A stretch of 64,000 bases of DNA from Peribacillus loiseleuriae (GTDB taxonomy: Bacteria; Bacillota; Bacilli; Bacillales; DSM-1321): contig NZ_LFZW01000001.1 of the NCBI RefSeq assembly GCF_001183985.1, positions 3,772,059 through 3,836,058 of the forward strand. The letters run 5' to 3'. Within the stretch, counting starts at the first letter, position 1. Each line of letters starts with the position of its first letter. The notes beneath the pieces are model-generated. The model was given only the letters and a program-made list of their open reading frames with translations, ran no database searches and was not told where the DNA came from. Positions 27,535 through 37,421 of this stretch are shown here, in pieces. The translations under genes and the position numbers were made by a program.

Positions 27535-27735
27535 GTGCGTGTTCAAAAAGAAGAAGAAAAAGAGCCAAGAAGTTCTGAGAGCGCATCTCAAGAACCTTTC
27601 GCGTATGCAGAACGTTTGGGACCGGACTTGCACAGGATGTGCTAACTTCTGTGTTGCTCGTCAGGACGTGCGCGGTTTTAACAGAAGGTCATTCATGAGC
27701 TTGGATGCGGATTCGCAAGCTTTTTTGAACATCCT
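27535..27735. repeat. Element bounded by TGTTCAAAAA inverted ends, full copy
   Basis: Begins with GTGTTCAAAAAGAAG near 27538 and ends with CTTTTTTGAACATCCTCTATAA near 27740, so the ends are inverse copies. The interior includes CAGGACGTGCGCGG and TTTTAACAGAAGGTCATTCATG. A diverged interior copy lies at 36640-36745 and an ends-only copy at 51145-51197. The overlapping 81-codon frame is part of the repeat and not considered a gene. Confidence 0.65.
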
Positions 27736-27741
27736 CTATAA

Positions 27742-27776
27742 GGAGGCAGAACGAGGGTCTAGCCCATTCTGCCTCC
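27742..27776 (-). terminator. Hairpin downstream of spoVID
   Basis: Perfect 10-bp arms GGAGGCAGAA (27742-27751) and its complement (27767-27776) lie five bases after the spoVID stop. The T-run on the minus strand is weak (TTATAG). Confidence 0.55.
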
Positions 27777-27780
27777 GCTT

Positions 27781-29214
27781 TTAATTTTTAGTAACTCTCA
27801 CCTTAGGAACGTATAATACTTGACCTTCATAAATATCTTGGCTTGGTTCTAGTTCATTACTATTGAGGAGTGACTGTACACTGACTTCATAGCGTTCAGC
27901 CAAGCTATCTAATGTTTCTCCTTGCTGAACAATACATACTTTAATACCAATTAACTCTTCCTCTTTCTTTCTACCTAAAAAAGACGTTAACGAGAGATGA
28001 TCTTCCCTTGTGGCCTCTTTTTCTGCCCCTTCTCGTTCAGGAGTTTTTTCACGTTCAGTTGGTTCTTTCTTAATTGATTTTTCTTCTTTCCGGCGGACAA
28101 AATCGAGTAATGGACCGTATTCTTTTTCTAACTGTGCATTCTCGGAAACATCCTCTGTGACAATTTCTAAAGCTCGGGGTACTTCTAAGATCTGCTCCAT
28201 TTTAGGAGGTTCAACAGCATGTATCTCTTGTGTTTTTTTCGTTTTATTTGCATAGATTGGCCGTGATTCTTCTGCATCTTCAATGTCTGGCAATTTCCTA
28301 GCCTCTACAACAAATGGAGTGAATAACTCGTCCTCCTCTTCGTTTTCCACTTTTATTTCTCGGGATAAAGGGACTAGCTCTGTTTCTATTTTCTCTGATA
28401 AATAATCAATTCCTTCAGCCTCATTGGCCACTTCTTCTAGTCCACGATATAGGGAGACTGGCTCTGGATCGATTTCTTCAGCTTCTTTGGTCGCTTCTTC
28501 TAGTTCACGGTATAAAGAGATTGGCTCTGTTTCGATTTCCTCTGATGAATCATCGATTTCTTCAGCTTCATTGGCCACTTCTTCTAGTTCACGGTATAGG
28601 GAGACCGGTTCTGGTTCGATTTCCACATTCTCAGACGATGAATAACTCTCATCCTCGATTTCTACTTCCACCGTTTCTTCCCATGTTGAATCTGCTTCAT
28701 CCCGCGCATCTTCTACCATTTCATATTCATCTGATTTTGAATGCGCTGCTCGTTCTTCAGATTTACTTTCCTGTCGCGAATCTTCAATTCCACTAATTAA
28801 AAGCTCCGCCTCAAGCTTCAAGCAATTTTTTTCAGGCATAAAATAATCAAAAGCATGGATATTCACATCAATATGATCTAGGGACTGTATGCGATTGTTT
28901 GGAATTGTAATATCAACAGGTATTCGGTGAATAAATTCGCTCAATCCGTCTTCTCTTTGATCCACACTATGAATCGTCTTTGGATAATAAGGCTGTGAAT
29001 ATCCAAGATCTGAAGCCCCCTCTTCTTCTCCAGCTTCCTTATACTCACCACTCAAATCCAATGAACCCCTAATCACTACATATTGATCACTCTCTTGAAT
29101 GGTCACGTTTGGTTCAAGCGATAGTGAATAAAGCTCTTCTATCTCCTGTCCTTTCTGAAACCAGACTGATTCCTCTAAGGAAAATCGTAAAAACGATTGA
29201 TTTTCGGTTGACAA
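27781..29214 (-). CDS. spoVID: Spore morphogenetic protein SpoVID-like
   Basis: Coat encasement protein that in B. subtilis links SafA and SpoIVA layers. The N-terminus (LRFSLEESVWFQKGQEIEEL) is the characteristic SpoVID start and opens a SPOCS-like domain of about 150 residues. The middle is very acidic and contains three to four copies of a 20- to 30-residue repeat (SLYRELEEVANEAEEID) at about residues 200-300. The C-terminus is a LysM domain (VCIVQQGETLDSLAERYEVS), as in the family. TTG at 29214, six bases after AGGAGG, is the best start, giving MSTENQS. It lies between hemL and ysxE, the conserved place. Confidence 0.9.
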   Translation of the reverse strand: MSTENQSFLRFSLEESVWFQKGQEIEELYSLSLEPNVTIQESDQYVVIRGSLDLSGEYKEAGEEEGASDLGYSQPYYPKTIHSVDQREDGLSEFIHRIPVDITIPNNRIQSLDHIDVNIHAFDYFMPEKNCLKLEAELLISGIEDSRQESKSEERAAHSKSDEYEMVEDARDEADSTWEETVEVEIEDESYSSSENVEIEPEPVSLYRELEEVANEAEEIDDSSEEIETEPISLYRELEEATKEAEEIDPEPVSLYRGLEEVANEAEGIDYLSEKIETELVPLSREIKVENEEEDELFTPFVVEARKLPDIEDAEESRPIYANKTKKTQEIHAVEPPKMEQILEVPRALEIVTEDVSENAQLEKEYGPLLDFVRRKEEKSIKKEPTEREKTPEREGAEKEATREDHLSLTSFLGRKKEEELIGIKVCIVQQGETLDSLAERYEVSVQSLLNSNELEPSQDIYEGQVLYVPKVRVTKN

Positions 29215-29427
29215 ACAAACTCCTCCTTCCAAACTCAGAAAACAAATAACGATGCCATTAACAATCTATGAATAGTGCTGAGATAATATGACGTGAAAAT
29301 GAGGGGGGACCGAAGTAAGTTACTTTATTTCGAGGTGGGTTGTCACTTGTGAAGAAGACAGATGGAAAATTTGCAGTATTACATTTTGCCGCTTCTTTTG
29401 GGATTTGACGTATATTTTCATTACAGT

Positions 29428-29466
29428 AAAAAAAGCAGATTCCCAAAAGGTAAATCTGCTTTTTAC
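29428..29466. terminator. Terminator at the end of the hem operon
   Basis: AAAAAGCAGATT near 29431-29442 pairs with AATCTGCTTTTT at 29453-29464. It lies directly downstream of the hemL stop, with a T-run on the minus strand. Confidence 0.75.
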
Positions 29467-29468
29467 TT

Positions 29469-30758
29469 TTATTTTTTCAACTTAGCAAATGCTTGTTCAG
29501 CAGCTGCGATTGTTTTTTCGATGTCTTCATCACTATGGGCGGTTGATAGGAATATCCCTTCGAATTGTGATGGCGGTAAGTATACGCCTTGTTCAGCCAT
29601 TTCACGGAAATAGGTACCAAAGAAATTTAAGTCAGATTGTTTAGCTGTTTCGTAATTGATGACATCTTCGTTTGTAAAGAATAAGCCAATCATAGAACCC
29701 GCACGATTAAACGTATGTGGGATGTCATATATCTTGGCAACTTGACCAATGCCACTCTCCAACATATCCCCTTTACGGGTAAATTCTTGATACACTTCAG
29801 GTGTTAATTGACTCAATGTTTCCAGTCCAGCTGTCATCGCGAGCGGATTACCTGAGAGCGTACCTGCCTGATAAATCGTTCCGCTTGGGGCAACGCGTTC
29901 AAGTATCTCTCGTTTACCACCGAATGCGCCGACTGGTAAACCGCCGCCGATTACTTTCCCAAGACATGTAATATCAGGTGTTACGCCATAATATCCTTGG
30001 GCACAGTTGTAGCCGACACGGAATCCTGTCATCACTTCATCAAAAATTAATAGTGAACCGTATTCCTCCGTAATAGCTCGTAAGCCTTCAAGAAATCCTG
30101 GTTGAGGTGGGACAACTCCCATATTGCCGGCAACTGGTTCAACAATAATGGCCGCAATGTCTTCACCAAATTGTTCAAATGCGTACTTCACACTTGCCAA
30201 ATCATTGTACGGAACTGTAATCGTATTTTTAGCGATGCCCTCAGGAACACCAGGGCTGTCCGGCAATCCAAGTGTCGCGACACCGGAACCTGCTTTAATT
30301 AATAATGAATCGCTATGGCCATGGTAGCAGCCTTCAAATTTCAAAATTTTATCGCGACCTGTATATCCGCGAGCAAGTCGTAAAGCACTCAATGTCGCTT
30401 CTGTTCCAGATGAAACCATTCGGATCATTTCAATCGAAGGGACTCTTTCGATGACTAGCTTCGCCAATTCATTTTCAATGAGTGTAGATGCTCCAAAGCT
30501 TGTACCTGTTTCTGCTACTTTTTTTAAAGCCTCCACGACGCGCTCATTCGTATGTCCTAAAATAAGCGGACCCCATGATAACACATAATCGATATATTCA
30601 TTACCATCGATATCATAAATTTTCGAGCCTTTTCCCCGTTCCATAAAAATAGGATCCATATCCACCGATTTGAATGCGCGAACCGGACTATTGACACCGC
30701 CAGGCATTAAGTTCTGAGCTTCAACAAAAGCTTGTTTTGATTTTTCATATGAACGCAT
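29469..30758 (-). CDS. hemL: Glutamate-1-semialdehyde 2,1-aminomutase
   Basis: PLP enzyme converting glutamate-1-semialdehyde to 5-aminolevulinate, the second C5-pathway step. 429 residues, normal length. Seen: the N-terminal [11 protein letters not shown], the cofactor site [16 protein letters not shown] near residue 120, [10 protein letters not shown] near 240, and the Schiff-base Lys in [18 protein letters not shown] near 265. ATG at 30758 is chosen because GGGGAG lies four bases before it and [11 protein letters not shown] is the usual start; the frame opens at 30770. It ends the hemAXCDBL operon. Confidence 0.97.
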   Translation of the reverse strand: MRSYEKSKQAFVEAQNLMPGGVNSPVRAFKSVDMDPIFMERGKGSKIYDIDGNEYIDYVLSWGPLILGHTNERVVEALKKVAETGTSFGASTLIENELAKLVIERVPSIEMIRMVSSGTEATLSALRLARGYTGRDKILKFEGCYHGHSDSLLIKAGSGVATLGLPDSPGVPEGIAKNTITVPYNDLASVKYAFEQFGEDIAAIIVEPVAGNMGVVPPQPGFLEGLRAITEEYGSLLIFDEVMTGFRVGYNCAQGYYGVTPDITCLGKVIGGGLPVGAFGGKREILERVAPSGTIYQAGTLSGNPLAMTAGLETLSQLTPEVYQEFTRKGDMLESGIGQVAKIYDIPHTFNRAGSMIGLFFTNEDVINYETAKQSDLNFFGTYFREMAEQGVYLPPSQFEGIFLSTAHSDEDIEKTIAAAEQAFAKLKK

Positions 30759-30797
30759 GATACTCCCCATTTCATCGTTTATTTTAGAAATAGTTTC

Positions 30798-31787
30798 TTA
30801 CTTTATATCATCAAGATAGCGTGCAGCGTCTTTCGCAAAGTATGTAATGATTAAATCCGCTCCGGCACGTTTCATTCCTGTTAGCATTTCTAAGACAATC
30901 GACTTTTCATCTACCCAGCCGTTTACTGCAGCTGCTTTTACCATTGAGTATTCACCACTTACATTATAAGCAACAACTGGCAGAGTCGTATAATTTTTCA
31001 CGTCGCGAATAATATCTTGATAAGAAAGTGCTGGCTTGACGATAAGGAAATCTGCCCCTTCATCTATATCCGATTCCGCTTCACGGAACGCTTCCATCCG
31101 GTTAGCAGGGTCCATTTGGTAGGTCTTTCTGTCTCCAAACTGTGGAGCGCCATTTGCTGCATCGCGGAAAGGACCGTAATAGGATGAAGCATATTTAACC
31201 GCATACGACATGATTGGCACGTCTTCAAAACCTGCTTCATCAAGCCCAGCGCGTATCGCTGCAACGAAACCATCCATCATATTGGAAGGAGCGATAATAT
31301 CGGCTCCAGCTTCTGCTTGACTAATTGCAGTTTTGGCAAGTAAGTTGAGGGAAGCATCATTTAAAATTTTCCCGCCTTCTACAACGCCGCAATGACCATG
31401 GCTTGTATACTCACAAAGACAAGTATCAGCAACAACGATCAGTTCAGGATATTTTTCCTTAATCAAGCGTGTAGCTACTTGTACAAGTCCGTTATGGCTA
31501 AATGCGCCCGTACCTTCTTCATCTTTATCATGCTCATATGGTACACCGAATAAGATGACCGATTTAATGCCAAGACTTGTCACTTCATCTACTTCAGTCA
31601 AGAGGTTATCCATGGAAAGCTGAAAAACCCCTGGCATAGAAGCGATTTCATTTTTTATATTCTCACCATCAATGACGAAGATCGGGTAAATAAAATCTTC
31701 CTTATGTAAATGTGTTTCTCGAACAAGTGAGCGCATTCCAGCACTTGCACGAAGACGACGGTGTCTTGTAAATTGAATGTCTTTCAT
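30798..31787 (-). CDS. hemB: Delta-aminolevulinic acid dehydratase (porphobilinogen synthase)
   Basis: Condenses two 5-aminolevulinate molecules to porphobilinogen. 329 residues, typical. The zinc-site Cys cluster [14 protein letters not shown] is near residue 120, marking the Zn-dependent class. The catalytic Lys residues are in [17 protein letters not shown] near 197 and in [13 protein letters not shown] near 249. GGGAGG lies seven bases before the ATG. It is separated from hemD by about 210 bases that contain a short hairpin (GGCGTT/AACGCC near 31981) but no gene. Confidence 0.97.
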   Translation of the reverse strand: MKDIQFTRHRRLRASAGMRSLVRETHLHKEDFIYPIFVIDGENIKNEIASMPGVFQLSMDNLLTEVDEVTSLGIKSVILFGVPYEHDKDEEGTGAFSHNGLVQVATRLIKEKYPELIVVADTCLCEYTSHGHCGVVEGGKILNDASLNLLAKTAISQAEAGADIIAPSNMMDGFVAAIRAGLDEAGFEDVPIMSYAVKYASSYYGPFRDAANGAPQFGDRKTYQMDPANRMEAFREAESDIDEGADFLIVKPALSYQDIIRDVKNYTTLPVVAYNVSGEYSMVKAAAVNGWVDEKSIVLEMLTGMKRAGADLIITYFAKDAARYLDDIK

Positions 31788-31999
31788 ATGAATTCCTCCC
31801 TAAGAATGGTTTGCACGAAGGACAAGGGGACGTCTTTCGCGATTTTAAAATATCGGCAATCTACTAAGATATCAAATTTCTTCATACTAAAACAAGTGTA
31901 CTCAAAGCAGCTTCACACCACCATCTTTAGGATGAGGTGCGTTTAGCGTGATTCACGATTTGTCCTTCATAGCATATGGTGGCGTTAGAAACGCCTTAC

Positions 32000-32785
32000 T
32001 TATTTTGTATGTTTTCTTGTTATGTATTCCACCAAGCAATCAATCATAGCTTCTGCTGTGTATACTTCTGGACAAACAGCTACGGATAAGCCATATGATT
32101 CGGCTGTTTTCAAAGCGATTGGACCGATACAGGCAAAAATAAGTTTATCTAAATTCGCTTGCAAATTGTGTTTTTTTACGATTTTCATAAAGTGATGGAC
32201 CGTTGACGAACTGGTGAACGTAACAATATTCAATCGTTCTAAAGAAAGCAAGTCTAAAAGCTGTTGCTCGCTTTCTTCAGGCAATACCGTTTGATAAATA
32301 ATCATTTCCTGGCATTGTGCCCCTGCCTCACGAATTTTTTCGGCAATAACCGTACGAGCCAAATTTCCTTTCGCAATGAGGACACGCGAGCCACGCTTTA
32401 ACATAGGATTAAATTCCTCTACAAAGGCTTCCGCTACAAAATGTAAGGGGACAAAATCCGGGCTATAGCCGCGACTCATAAGGTACTCTTCTGTTTTACT
32501 GCCGATTACAGCAATCCGTGGCAATTTTACTGGTGCCTGTTCTTCTAGGAGACGGAAAAAGTAGTCGACTCCGTTTTGGCTCGTAAGAATTAACCAGTCA
32601 TATTCATGAATATGACGAATATAATGGTTGAGCTGTTCGACGTTATCAGGCAGGATAAAATCAATGAGTGGCACGACGACAGCGTCGCCGCCATAACTCT
32701 CCACTTTTTCTACTAAGCTCGCTGCCTGACTTTTCCCTCTCGTAATGAGAACATGAGAACCTTTTAGAGGGCCGGACTCATTCAT
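32000..32785 (-). CDS. hemD: Uroporphyrinogen-III synthase
   Basis: Closes and inverts hydroxymethylbilane to uroporphyrinogen III. 261 residues, normal for this poorly conserved family. The two-domain alternating alpha/beta pattern is visible, with LITRGKSQAASLVEKVESYG at the N-terminus, DWLILTSQNGVDYFF near residue 64, and NIVTFTSSSTVHHFM near 180, the family signature. The ATG shares one base with the hemC stop (TAATG). It sits in the conserved hemC-hemD-hemB order. Confidence 0.93.
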   Translation of the reverse strand: MNESGPLKGSHVLITRGKSQAASLVEKVESYGGDAVVVPLIDFILPDNVEQLNHYIRHIHEYDWLILTSQNGVDYFFRLLEEQAPVKLPRIAVIGSKTEEYLMSRGYSPDFVPLHFVAEAFVEEFNPMLKRGSRVLIAKGNLARTVIAEKIREAGAQCQEMIIYQTVLPEESEQQLLDLLSLERLNIVTFTSSSTVHHFMKIVKKHNLQANLDKLIFACIGPIALKTAESYGLSVAVCPEVYTAEAMIDCLVEYITRKHTK

Positions 32786-33717
32786 TACTGATTGAGCTCC
32801 TCTTTTACAGAATCAATTAATTCCTTCGCGCCTTTTTCCGTTAAGATCCGGGCCGCTTCAATGCCGATTTCTTGAGGATTTTCCCCTGTAACCACTTCTT
32901 TGAAAATCGTTTTCCCATCAGGAGATGCCACGAGCGCCGTTAATTCAATACTTCCCGCATCTTTTGCAATAGCGAATCCTGCAATTGGAACTTGGCAGCC
33001 GCCCTCCATTTTATCAAGAAATGCCCGCTCTGCTTCAACTGTTGCCTTCGTTTCGTTAGACGTCAGTTTTTCCAATTGTTCTAACAGTTCAGCATCTGAT
33101 TCCCTACATTCGATAGCAAGTGCCCCTTGCCCAACAGCAGGCAGGCAAAGCTCAGGTTCAAGGAATTCTGTTACGACATCTGATTTCCAGCCCATTCTCG
33201 CGAGTCCCGCAGCTGCAAGGATGATAGCGTCATAATCTTCGTTCTTTAGTTTTTCAAGACGAGTATCGATATTGCCTCGAATCCATTTAATTTCAAGGTC
33301 AGGACGTTCAGCCAACAATTGTGCACTGCGACGCAAACTGCTCGTTCCAACGATTGCACCAGGCTTTAAATCAGCAAGTTTAATATGGTCCTTAGAAATC
33401 AAGGCATCGCGGTGATCCTCTCTTGGTGGAATGCAGCCAATTGTTAAGCCGTCCGGCAGTACAGCAGGCATATCTTTCATACTATGAACAGCCATATCAA
33501 TGTCCTTATTTAAAAGTGCTTGCTCGATTTCTTTAACAAATAGGCCTTTTCCGCCAACTTTAGATAAGGTCACATCAAGGATTTGATCTCCTTTTGTCAC
33601 AATTTCTTTTACTTCAAATTCATAAGGAACACCAAGCTCCTTTAATTGATTAATCACCCAGTTAGTCTGTGTAATAGCAAGCCTGCTTCGTCTTGAACCG
33701 ACAATTATTTTTCTCAT
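32785..33717 (-). CDS. hemC: Hydroxymethylbilane synthase (porphobilinogen deaminase)
   Basis: Polymerises four porphobilinogens into hydroxymethylbilane using a covalent dipyrromethane cofactor. 310 residues, typical. Seen: the N-terminal [15 protein letters not shown], the active-site [12 protein letters not shown] near residue 78, [13 protein letters not shown] near 125, [12 protein letters not shown] near 145, and the cofactor Cys in [12 protein letters not shown] near 239. TAGGAGG lies five bases before ATG. It overlaps hemD by one base. Confidence 0.97.
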   Translation of the reverse strand: MRKIIVGSRRSRLAITQTNWVINQLKELGVPYEFEVKEIVTKGDQILDVTLSKVGGKGLFVKEIEQALLNKDIDMAVHSMKDMPAVLPDGLTIGCIPPREDHRDALISKDHIKLADLKPGAIVGTSSLRRSAQLLAERPDLEIKWIRGNIDTRLEKLKNEDYDAIILAAAGLARMGWKSDVVTEFLEPELCLPAVGQGALAIECRESDAELLEQLEKLTSNETKATVEAERAFLDKMEGGCQVPIAGFAIAKDAGSIELTALVASPDGKTIFKEVVTGENPQEIGIEAARILTEKGAKELIDSVKEELNQ

Positions 33718-33726
33718 GATATCCTC

Positions 33727-34557
33727 CTATGTAGTCCATAAATGAAATGTGGAAAGACTTCCGAAAAGGAAAAAGTTAATCAGGACCGTCAAAAATGAAG
33801 CCAAATTGAGATAGGCTAATGTTTTTCCATACATTTGCTTTCGGACCTTTAAATATAAATAGACACTGTATACAATGAGCACTAAAAATGATCCAAGGAT
33901 TTTTGGATCAAACCATACGACATCTGGCACTTTGATATAGGCCCACTGCAACCCTAGAATAAGTGATAGGATTAACATCGGAACGCCAATTACCGCGAGC
34001 ACATAAGACATATGCTCAAGCTTGGTTAAATCACCAAGCCGTAACAGACGCTTGCCCCATTTTTTCCTTTTTAATAAATCGTATTGAATTAAATACAATA
34101 ACGAAAATACAAAGGAAAGCGATAGAGCCCCGTATGATAGGATTGCCAGTGTGATATGTATGAGCAAAAGTTCTGAAACGAGCTGTTGTGCAAGTACCTT
34201 TGACTCAATATGAACCGGTGCAAACGTGTGAATTGCCATCACGATGAACCCTAATACATTCGTAAAAAACACGGTAAAATCAACAGGAAGCAATTTATTC
34301 ATGATCAAGGATAACGTGATCAGCACCCAAGCGTAAAAATAAAGTCCTTCAAAAATGGTCAGCACGGGAAATCGTCCCGTTTGCAGTACGTATAAAAGTA
34401 GAAAGATCGTTTGCAGAACCCAAACAATAGCAAGTAACCAGAAAGCTCCTTTGTTTGCCTTCTGGTTATTATGAAGAAAATCAATAAAATATAAGAGCAC
34501 ACTTGCTGCATAAATTAATACGGTCACTTCATGCAATCTTGTCATAATCAATTCCAT
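33727..34557 (-). CDS. hemX: HemX-like cytochrome c assembly family membrane protein
   Basis: Polytopic membrane protein of the CcsA/ResC superfamily, with about eight hydrophobic helices in 276 residues (AASVLLYFIDFL, FTNVLGFIVMAIH, LLIHITLAILSYGALSLSFV). In B. subtilis HemX lowers HemA protein level. The conserved WYLLIF-type haem motif of CcsA is not obvious; His residues such as LLIHITLAI are retained. ATG at 34557 after GGAG is better than the TTG at 34569. It lies between hemA and hemC, as expected. Confidence 0.88.
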   Translation of the reverse strand: MELIMTRLHEVTVLIYAASVLLYFIDFLHNNQKANKGAFWLLAIVWVLQTIFLLLYVLQTGRFPVLTIFEGLYFYAWVLITLSLIMNKLLPVDFTVFFTNVLGFIVMAIHTFAPVHIESKVLAQQLVSELLLIHITLAILSYGALSLSFVFSLLYLIQYDLLKRKKWGKRLLRLGDLTKLEHMSYVLAVIGVPMLILSLILGLQWAYIKVPDVVWFDPKILGSFLVLIVYSVYLYLKVRKQMYGKTLAYLNLASFLTVLINFFLFGSLSTFHLWTT

Positions 34558-34569
34558 ATCGTACTCCAA

Positions 34570-35913
34570 TTACACTTGAACAGGGACTGGTTTAACCTGT
34601 GCCACTTTTCTTTTTTCTTGTTGTACAGGCATGCTGGAATCTTCAACTAAATCTTCCAAATGAAAAATCTTCACAAAACGATCCAAAGCTTCTTTTGCAT
34701 TTGGTTCGACCGCTATTTCTTTCGCATAGAGAATTGGGTCTTTCAGCATTTGGTTAATGATGCTCTTCGTATGCTTACTGATTAGCTTTCGATCACGTTC
34801 ACTTAAATGGGGAAGCTTACGCTCAAGACTTACCATTGTTTCGGATTGGATCGATAAAGCCTTCTCCCTAAGTGCTGAAATCACTGGCACAACACCTAAG
34901 ACGCTTACCCACTGATTAAATTCAACAATCTCGGATTCAATCATCATGTAAATACTCTCGGCTGCTTTTTTTCGTTCCTGCATGTTCGCTTCTACGATTC
35001 CTTCAAGATCATCAATGTCATATAAGAAAATATTTTCATGTTCCGCTATCGCAGGATCTAAGTCACGTGGAACAGCAATATCAACCATCAGGATGGGGCG
35101 GCCTTTACGCATCTTATTCACAAAGGTCATCATTTCTTTATTAATGACGAAATCCTTCGCACCAGTTGAACTAATGAGAATATCTGCTTCCACAAGCGCA
35201 CATTGCAACTCTTGCAACTGCTTCGCTTTCCCAGAAAAGCGGTCAGCTAAAGCAATGGCTTTCTCATGTGTGCGGTTAATGACTGTGATATCATCTGCTC
35301 CATTGCTGTGGAGATTTTGAATGGCGAGTTCACCCATTTTACCTGCACCTAGAATCAAGGTATTCTTTCCCGTTAATCCGCCAAATATCTTCTTAGCTAA
35401 CTCAACTGCTGCATAACTAACAGATACTGCATTTGTATTGATTTCTGTTTCGGAATGAGCTTTTTTTGCTAAAGTTAATGATTGCTTAAAAAGATGATTG
35501 AACACGGTGCCGATTGTTGATTCTTTTTGGGCTTCCATATAGCTTGAACGTACTTGTCCAAGTATTTGCGTTTCACCAAGAACCATCGAATCTAATCCAC
35601 AGGCCACTTTAAATAGATGCTCAATCGCACCCTCGCCTTCATAGATTGTCAGATAGGAAGAAAACGCTTCCCTCTCAATATTGAACCATTCAGAAAGAAA
35701 CTCTTTTATATAATATCTACTTGTGTGTAATTGATCTGCTACCGCATAAATTTCGGTACGGTTACATGTCGAAATAATCACATTTTCGAGAATACTTTTT
35801 TTATTTTTTAACGCTTTCATTGCTAAAGCAAGTTCCGCTTCATTGAATGATAATTTCTCTCGAATTTCGACAGGGGCAGATTTGTAATTCAAGCCTACCG
35901 CTACTATATGCAT
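34570..35913 (-). CDS. hemA: Glutamyl-tRNA reductase
   Basis: First committed enzyme of C5 haem synthesis: NADPH-dependent reduction of glutamyl-tRNA to glutamate-1-semialdehyde. 447 residues in this call. Seen: [20 protein letters not shown] at the start, catalytic Cys in [11 protein letters not shown] near residue 50, [17 protein letters not shown] near 105, and the NADPH site [12 protein letters not shown] near 188. The ATG at 35913 gives the family start although the GGGGGG ribosome site is 11 bases away; the frame opens at 35943. It heads the hem operon; control by HemX is likely. Confidence 0.96.
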   Translation of the reverse strand: MHIVAVGLNYKSAPVEIREKLSFNEAELALAMKALKNKKSILENVIISTCNRTEIYAVADQLHTSRYYIKEFLSEWFNIEREAFSSYLTIYEGEGAIEHLFKVACGLDSMVLGETQILGQVRSSYMEAQKESTIGTVFNHLFKQSLTLAKKAHSETEINTNAVSVSYAAVELAKKIFGGLTGKNTLILGAGKMGELAIQNLHSNGADDITVINRTHEKAIALADRFSGKAKQLQELQCALVEADILISSTGAKDFVINKEMMTFVNKMRKGRPILMVDIAVPRDLDPAIAEHENIFLYDIDDLEGIVEANMQERKKAAESIYMMIESEIVEFNQWVSVLGVVPVISALREKALSIQSETMVSLERKLPHLSERDRKLISKHTKSIINQMLKDPILYAKEIAVEPNAKEALDRFVKIFHLEDLVEDSSMPVQQEKRKVAQVKPVPVQV

Positions 35914-35961
35914 CTTTTCGTTTGCACCCCCCAGTAAATTCAATACTCAACAAACTATATT

Positions 35962-35991
35962 ATATCATTTATATTTTACTTAAAACGTCAA
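35962..35991 (-). promoter_or_regulatory. Candidate sigma-A promoter of the hem operon
   Basis: TTGACG (35986-35991) and TGATAT (35962-35967) on the minus strand are 18 bases apart; an overlapping TATAAT (35959-35964) has a 21-base spacer. It lies about 50 bases before the hemA start. Confidence 0.5.
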
Positions 35992-36139
35992 AATTATGAA
36001 CAGTTCATGAAAACGATATGCTAACATAGAATTGTTACCTAATCTTCATTTTACATAAGTGGATTCGACAATTAATCTATATAAAAGAACCATAACAAAA
36101 ATCGAAACGAACTTCAAGTAATCAAACTAGGAGGTCCTA

Positions 36140-36625
36140 ATGAAAACTCAGCGTATGTTTCCCGGAATTATTTTACTCGGCTTCGGTCTTTATTTCTTGC
36201 TTCAACAGTATCATCTCATTCTATTTGAAGGCTTTTTCAATTGGCCAACTGTTCTTTGTATCATCGGAGCTGCTTTTTTAGGAGAAGCTTATGGTGGAAA
36301 ACAGGCTCACGCCATCCTTCCAGGTGTTATCCTTTTTGGAACCGGCCTGCACTTTCATCTAGTGGGCAGTCTTGCTTTTTGGCCCAATCACATTGGTGTT
36401 CTCCTACTCATTGTTGCCATTGGGTTTCTTTTGCAGGCAAGTAAAACGAAATCAAGCCTATCTCAAGGAGTCCTGCTCCTTATTATTGCCATCATAACTG
36501 TCTATTATGACCAGTTAATCAGCCTATTCGGACTGAGCGAAACAACACTCGCAAACTCAGCTTCCTATTGGCCGTTCCTTGTTATGGGGCTTGGCATCTA
36601 TATTCTTTTTATTAAAAAAAAGTAA
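36140..36625 (+). CDS. LiaI/LiaF-like transmembrane-region protein
   Basis: 161 residues, almost all membrane: a repeated pattern of hydrophobic helices around MFPGIILLGFGLYFLLQ, HAILPGVILFGTGLHFHL and YWPFLVMGLGIYILF. This resembles the LiaI-LiaF-like transmembrane domain (DUF5668 type) found in envelope stress proteins, but the C-terminal cytoplasmic or extracellular domain of LiaF is missing. AGGAGG lies six bases before ATG. It is divergent from hemA and convergent with ysxC, so it stands alone. Function is unknown. Confidence 0.7.
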   Translation: MKTQRMFPGIILLGFGLYFLLQQYHLILFEGFFNWPTVLCIIGAAFLGEAYGGKQAHAILPGVILFGTGLHFHLVGSLAFWPNHIGVLLLIVAIGFLLQASKTKSSLSQGVLLLIIAIITVYYDQLISLFGLSETTLANSASYWPFLVMGLGIYILFIKKK

Positions 36626-36639
36626 TCTTTCGCGTCTAC

Positions 36640-36745
36640 AGTAATACGTGAGGACAAGACGTTTGTGATTTTAACAGAAGATCATTAATGAGTGATGACA
36701 CAATTCGCAAGCTTTTTTTACCGGACTTTTTGAGCGTCCTCTTAT
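36640..36745. repeat. Diverged copy of the TGTTCAAAAA-bounded element
   Basis: Shares GATTTTAACAGAAGATCATTAATGAG, in parts, with 27650-27710 and ends CTTTTTGAGCGTCCTCTTATAA, corresponding to CTTTTTTGAACATCCTCTATAA in the 27535 copy. The 5' half is missing. It leads directly into a REP-like copy. Confidence 0.5.
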
Positions 36746-36746
36746 A

Positions 36747-36838
36747 ACGAAAGGGTCAGACCCCACATCTCTCATATCCGTTTACGTGGCGTGTACATGT
36801 CACGATAAACAATGTGTAGTGTGAGGTCTGACCCTATT
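36747..36838. repeat. REP-like copy forming a stem-loop after ysxC
   Basis: AGGGTCAGACC near 36763 is exactly complemented by GGTCTGACCCT near 36825. The arms thus flank about 50 bases and lie immediately downstream of the ysxC stop. As RNA this would form a long hairpin and may act in 3'-end formation. Confidence 0.6.
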
Positions 36839-36839
36839 C

Positions 36840-37421
36840 TTACATATACTTCTTCAACAATCCCCAAGCTTCGTCTTTCCCTTGGCCCGTTTCACCAGAG
36901 AAAACGATGGTTTCGTCTTCTTTTTCCATACCCAATGTCTCACGTGTCACTTTCAAATGCTTTTGCCATTTCCCTTTTGGGATTTTGTCCGCTTTCGTCG
37001 CAACGACAATGACAGGTAAATCATAATGCTTAAAGAAGCCATACATCATAATATCATCTTTCGTCGGTGGATGGCGCAGGTCAACGATTAACAATGCTGC
37101 CTTAAGCTGGTCACGATTGGTAAAATACGTTTCAATCATTTTCCCCCATGCTGCCCGCTCCGTTTTAGAAACTTTTGCGTAGCCGTATCCAGGTACGTCA
37201 ACAAAGTGCAGCATGTCGTTAATGATGTAAAAATTTAACGTTTGCGTCTTTCCTGGCTTTGAAGATGTCCGTGCAAGATTTTTGCGATTAATCATCTTAT
37301 TGATAAAGCTGGATTTGCCGACGTTTGATCTTCCTGCAAGGGCGAACTCCGGAAACGGTTCATTCGGGTACTGTTCCGGCTTCACCGCACTGATGACGAT
37401 ATCGGCACTTGTTACTTTCAT
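36840..37421 (-). CDS. ysxC: Ribosome-biogenesis GTPase YsxC/EngB
   Basis: TRAFAC-class GTPase of the EngB/YihA family required for 50S subunit maturation. 193 residues, typical. G motifs: G1 GRSNVGKSS near residue 31, G3 DVPGYG near 75, G4 TKAD near 142, G5 FSGE near 173. The switch region has [14 protein letters not shown]. The ATG overlaps the lonA stop by four bases (ATGA), giving [13 protein letters not shown] coupling. The lonA-ysxC pair is conserved in Bacillus. Confidence 0.96.
   Translation of the reverse strand: MKVTSADIVISAVKPEQYPNEPFPEFALAGRSNVGKSSFINKMINRKNLARTSSKPGKTQTLNFYIINDMLHFVDVPGYGYAKVSKTERAAWGKMIETYFTNRDQLKAALLIVDLRHPPTKDDIMMYGFFKHYDLPVIVVATKADKIPKGKWQKHLKVTRETLGMEKEDETIVFSGETGQGKDEAWGLLKKYM

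Noticed and set aside
27539..27784. 81-codon Lys-rich frame between ysxE and spoVID
   Set aside because: It lies inside the TGTTCAAAAA-bounded repeat; other copies do not keep the frame.
33727..34557. CcsA/ResC cytochrome c synthase instead of HemX
   Set aside because: Position between hemA and hemC and the lack of a clear haem-handling Trp-rich motif favour HemX.
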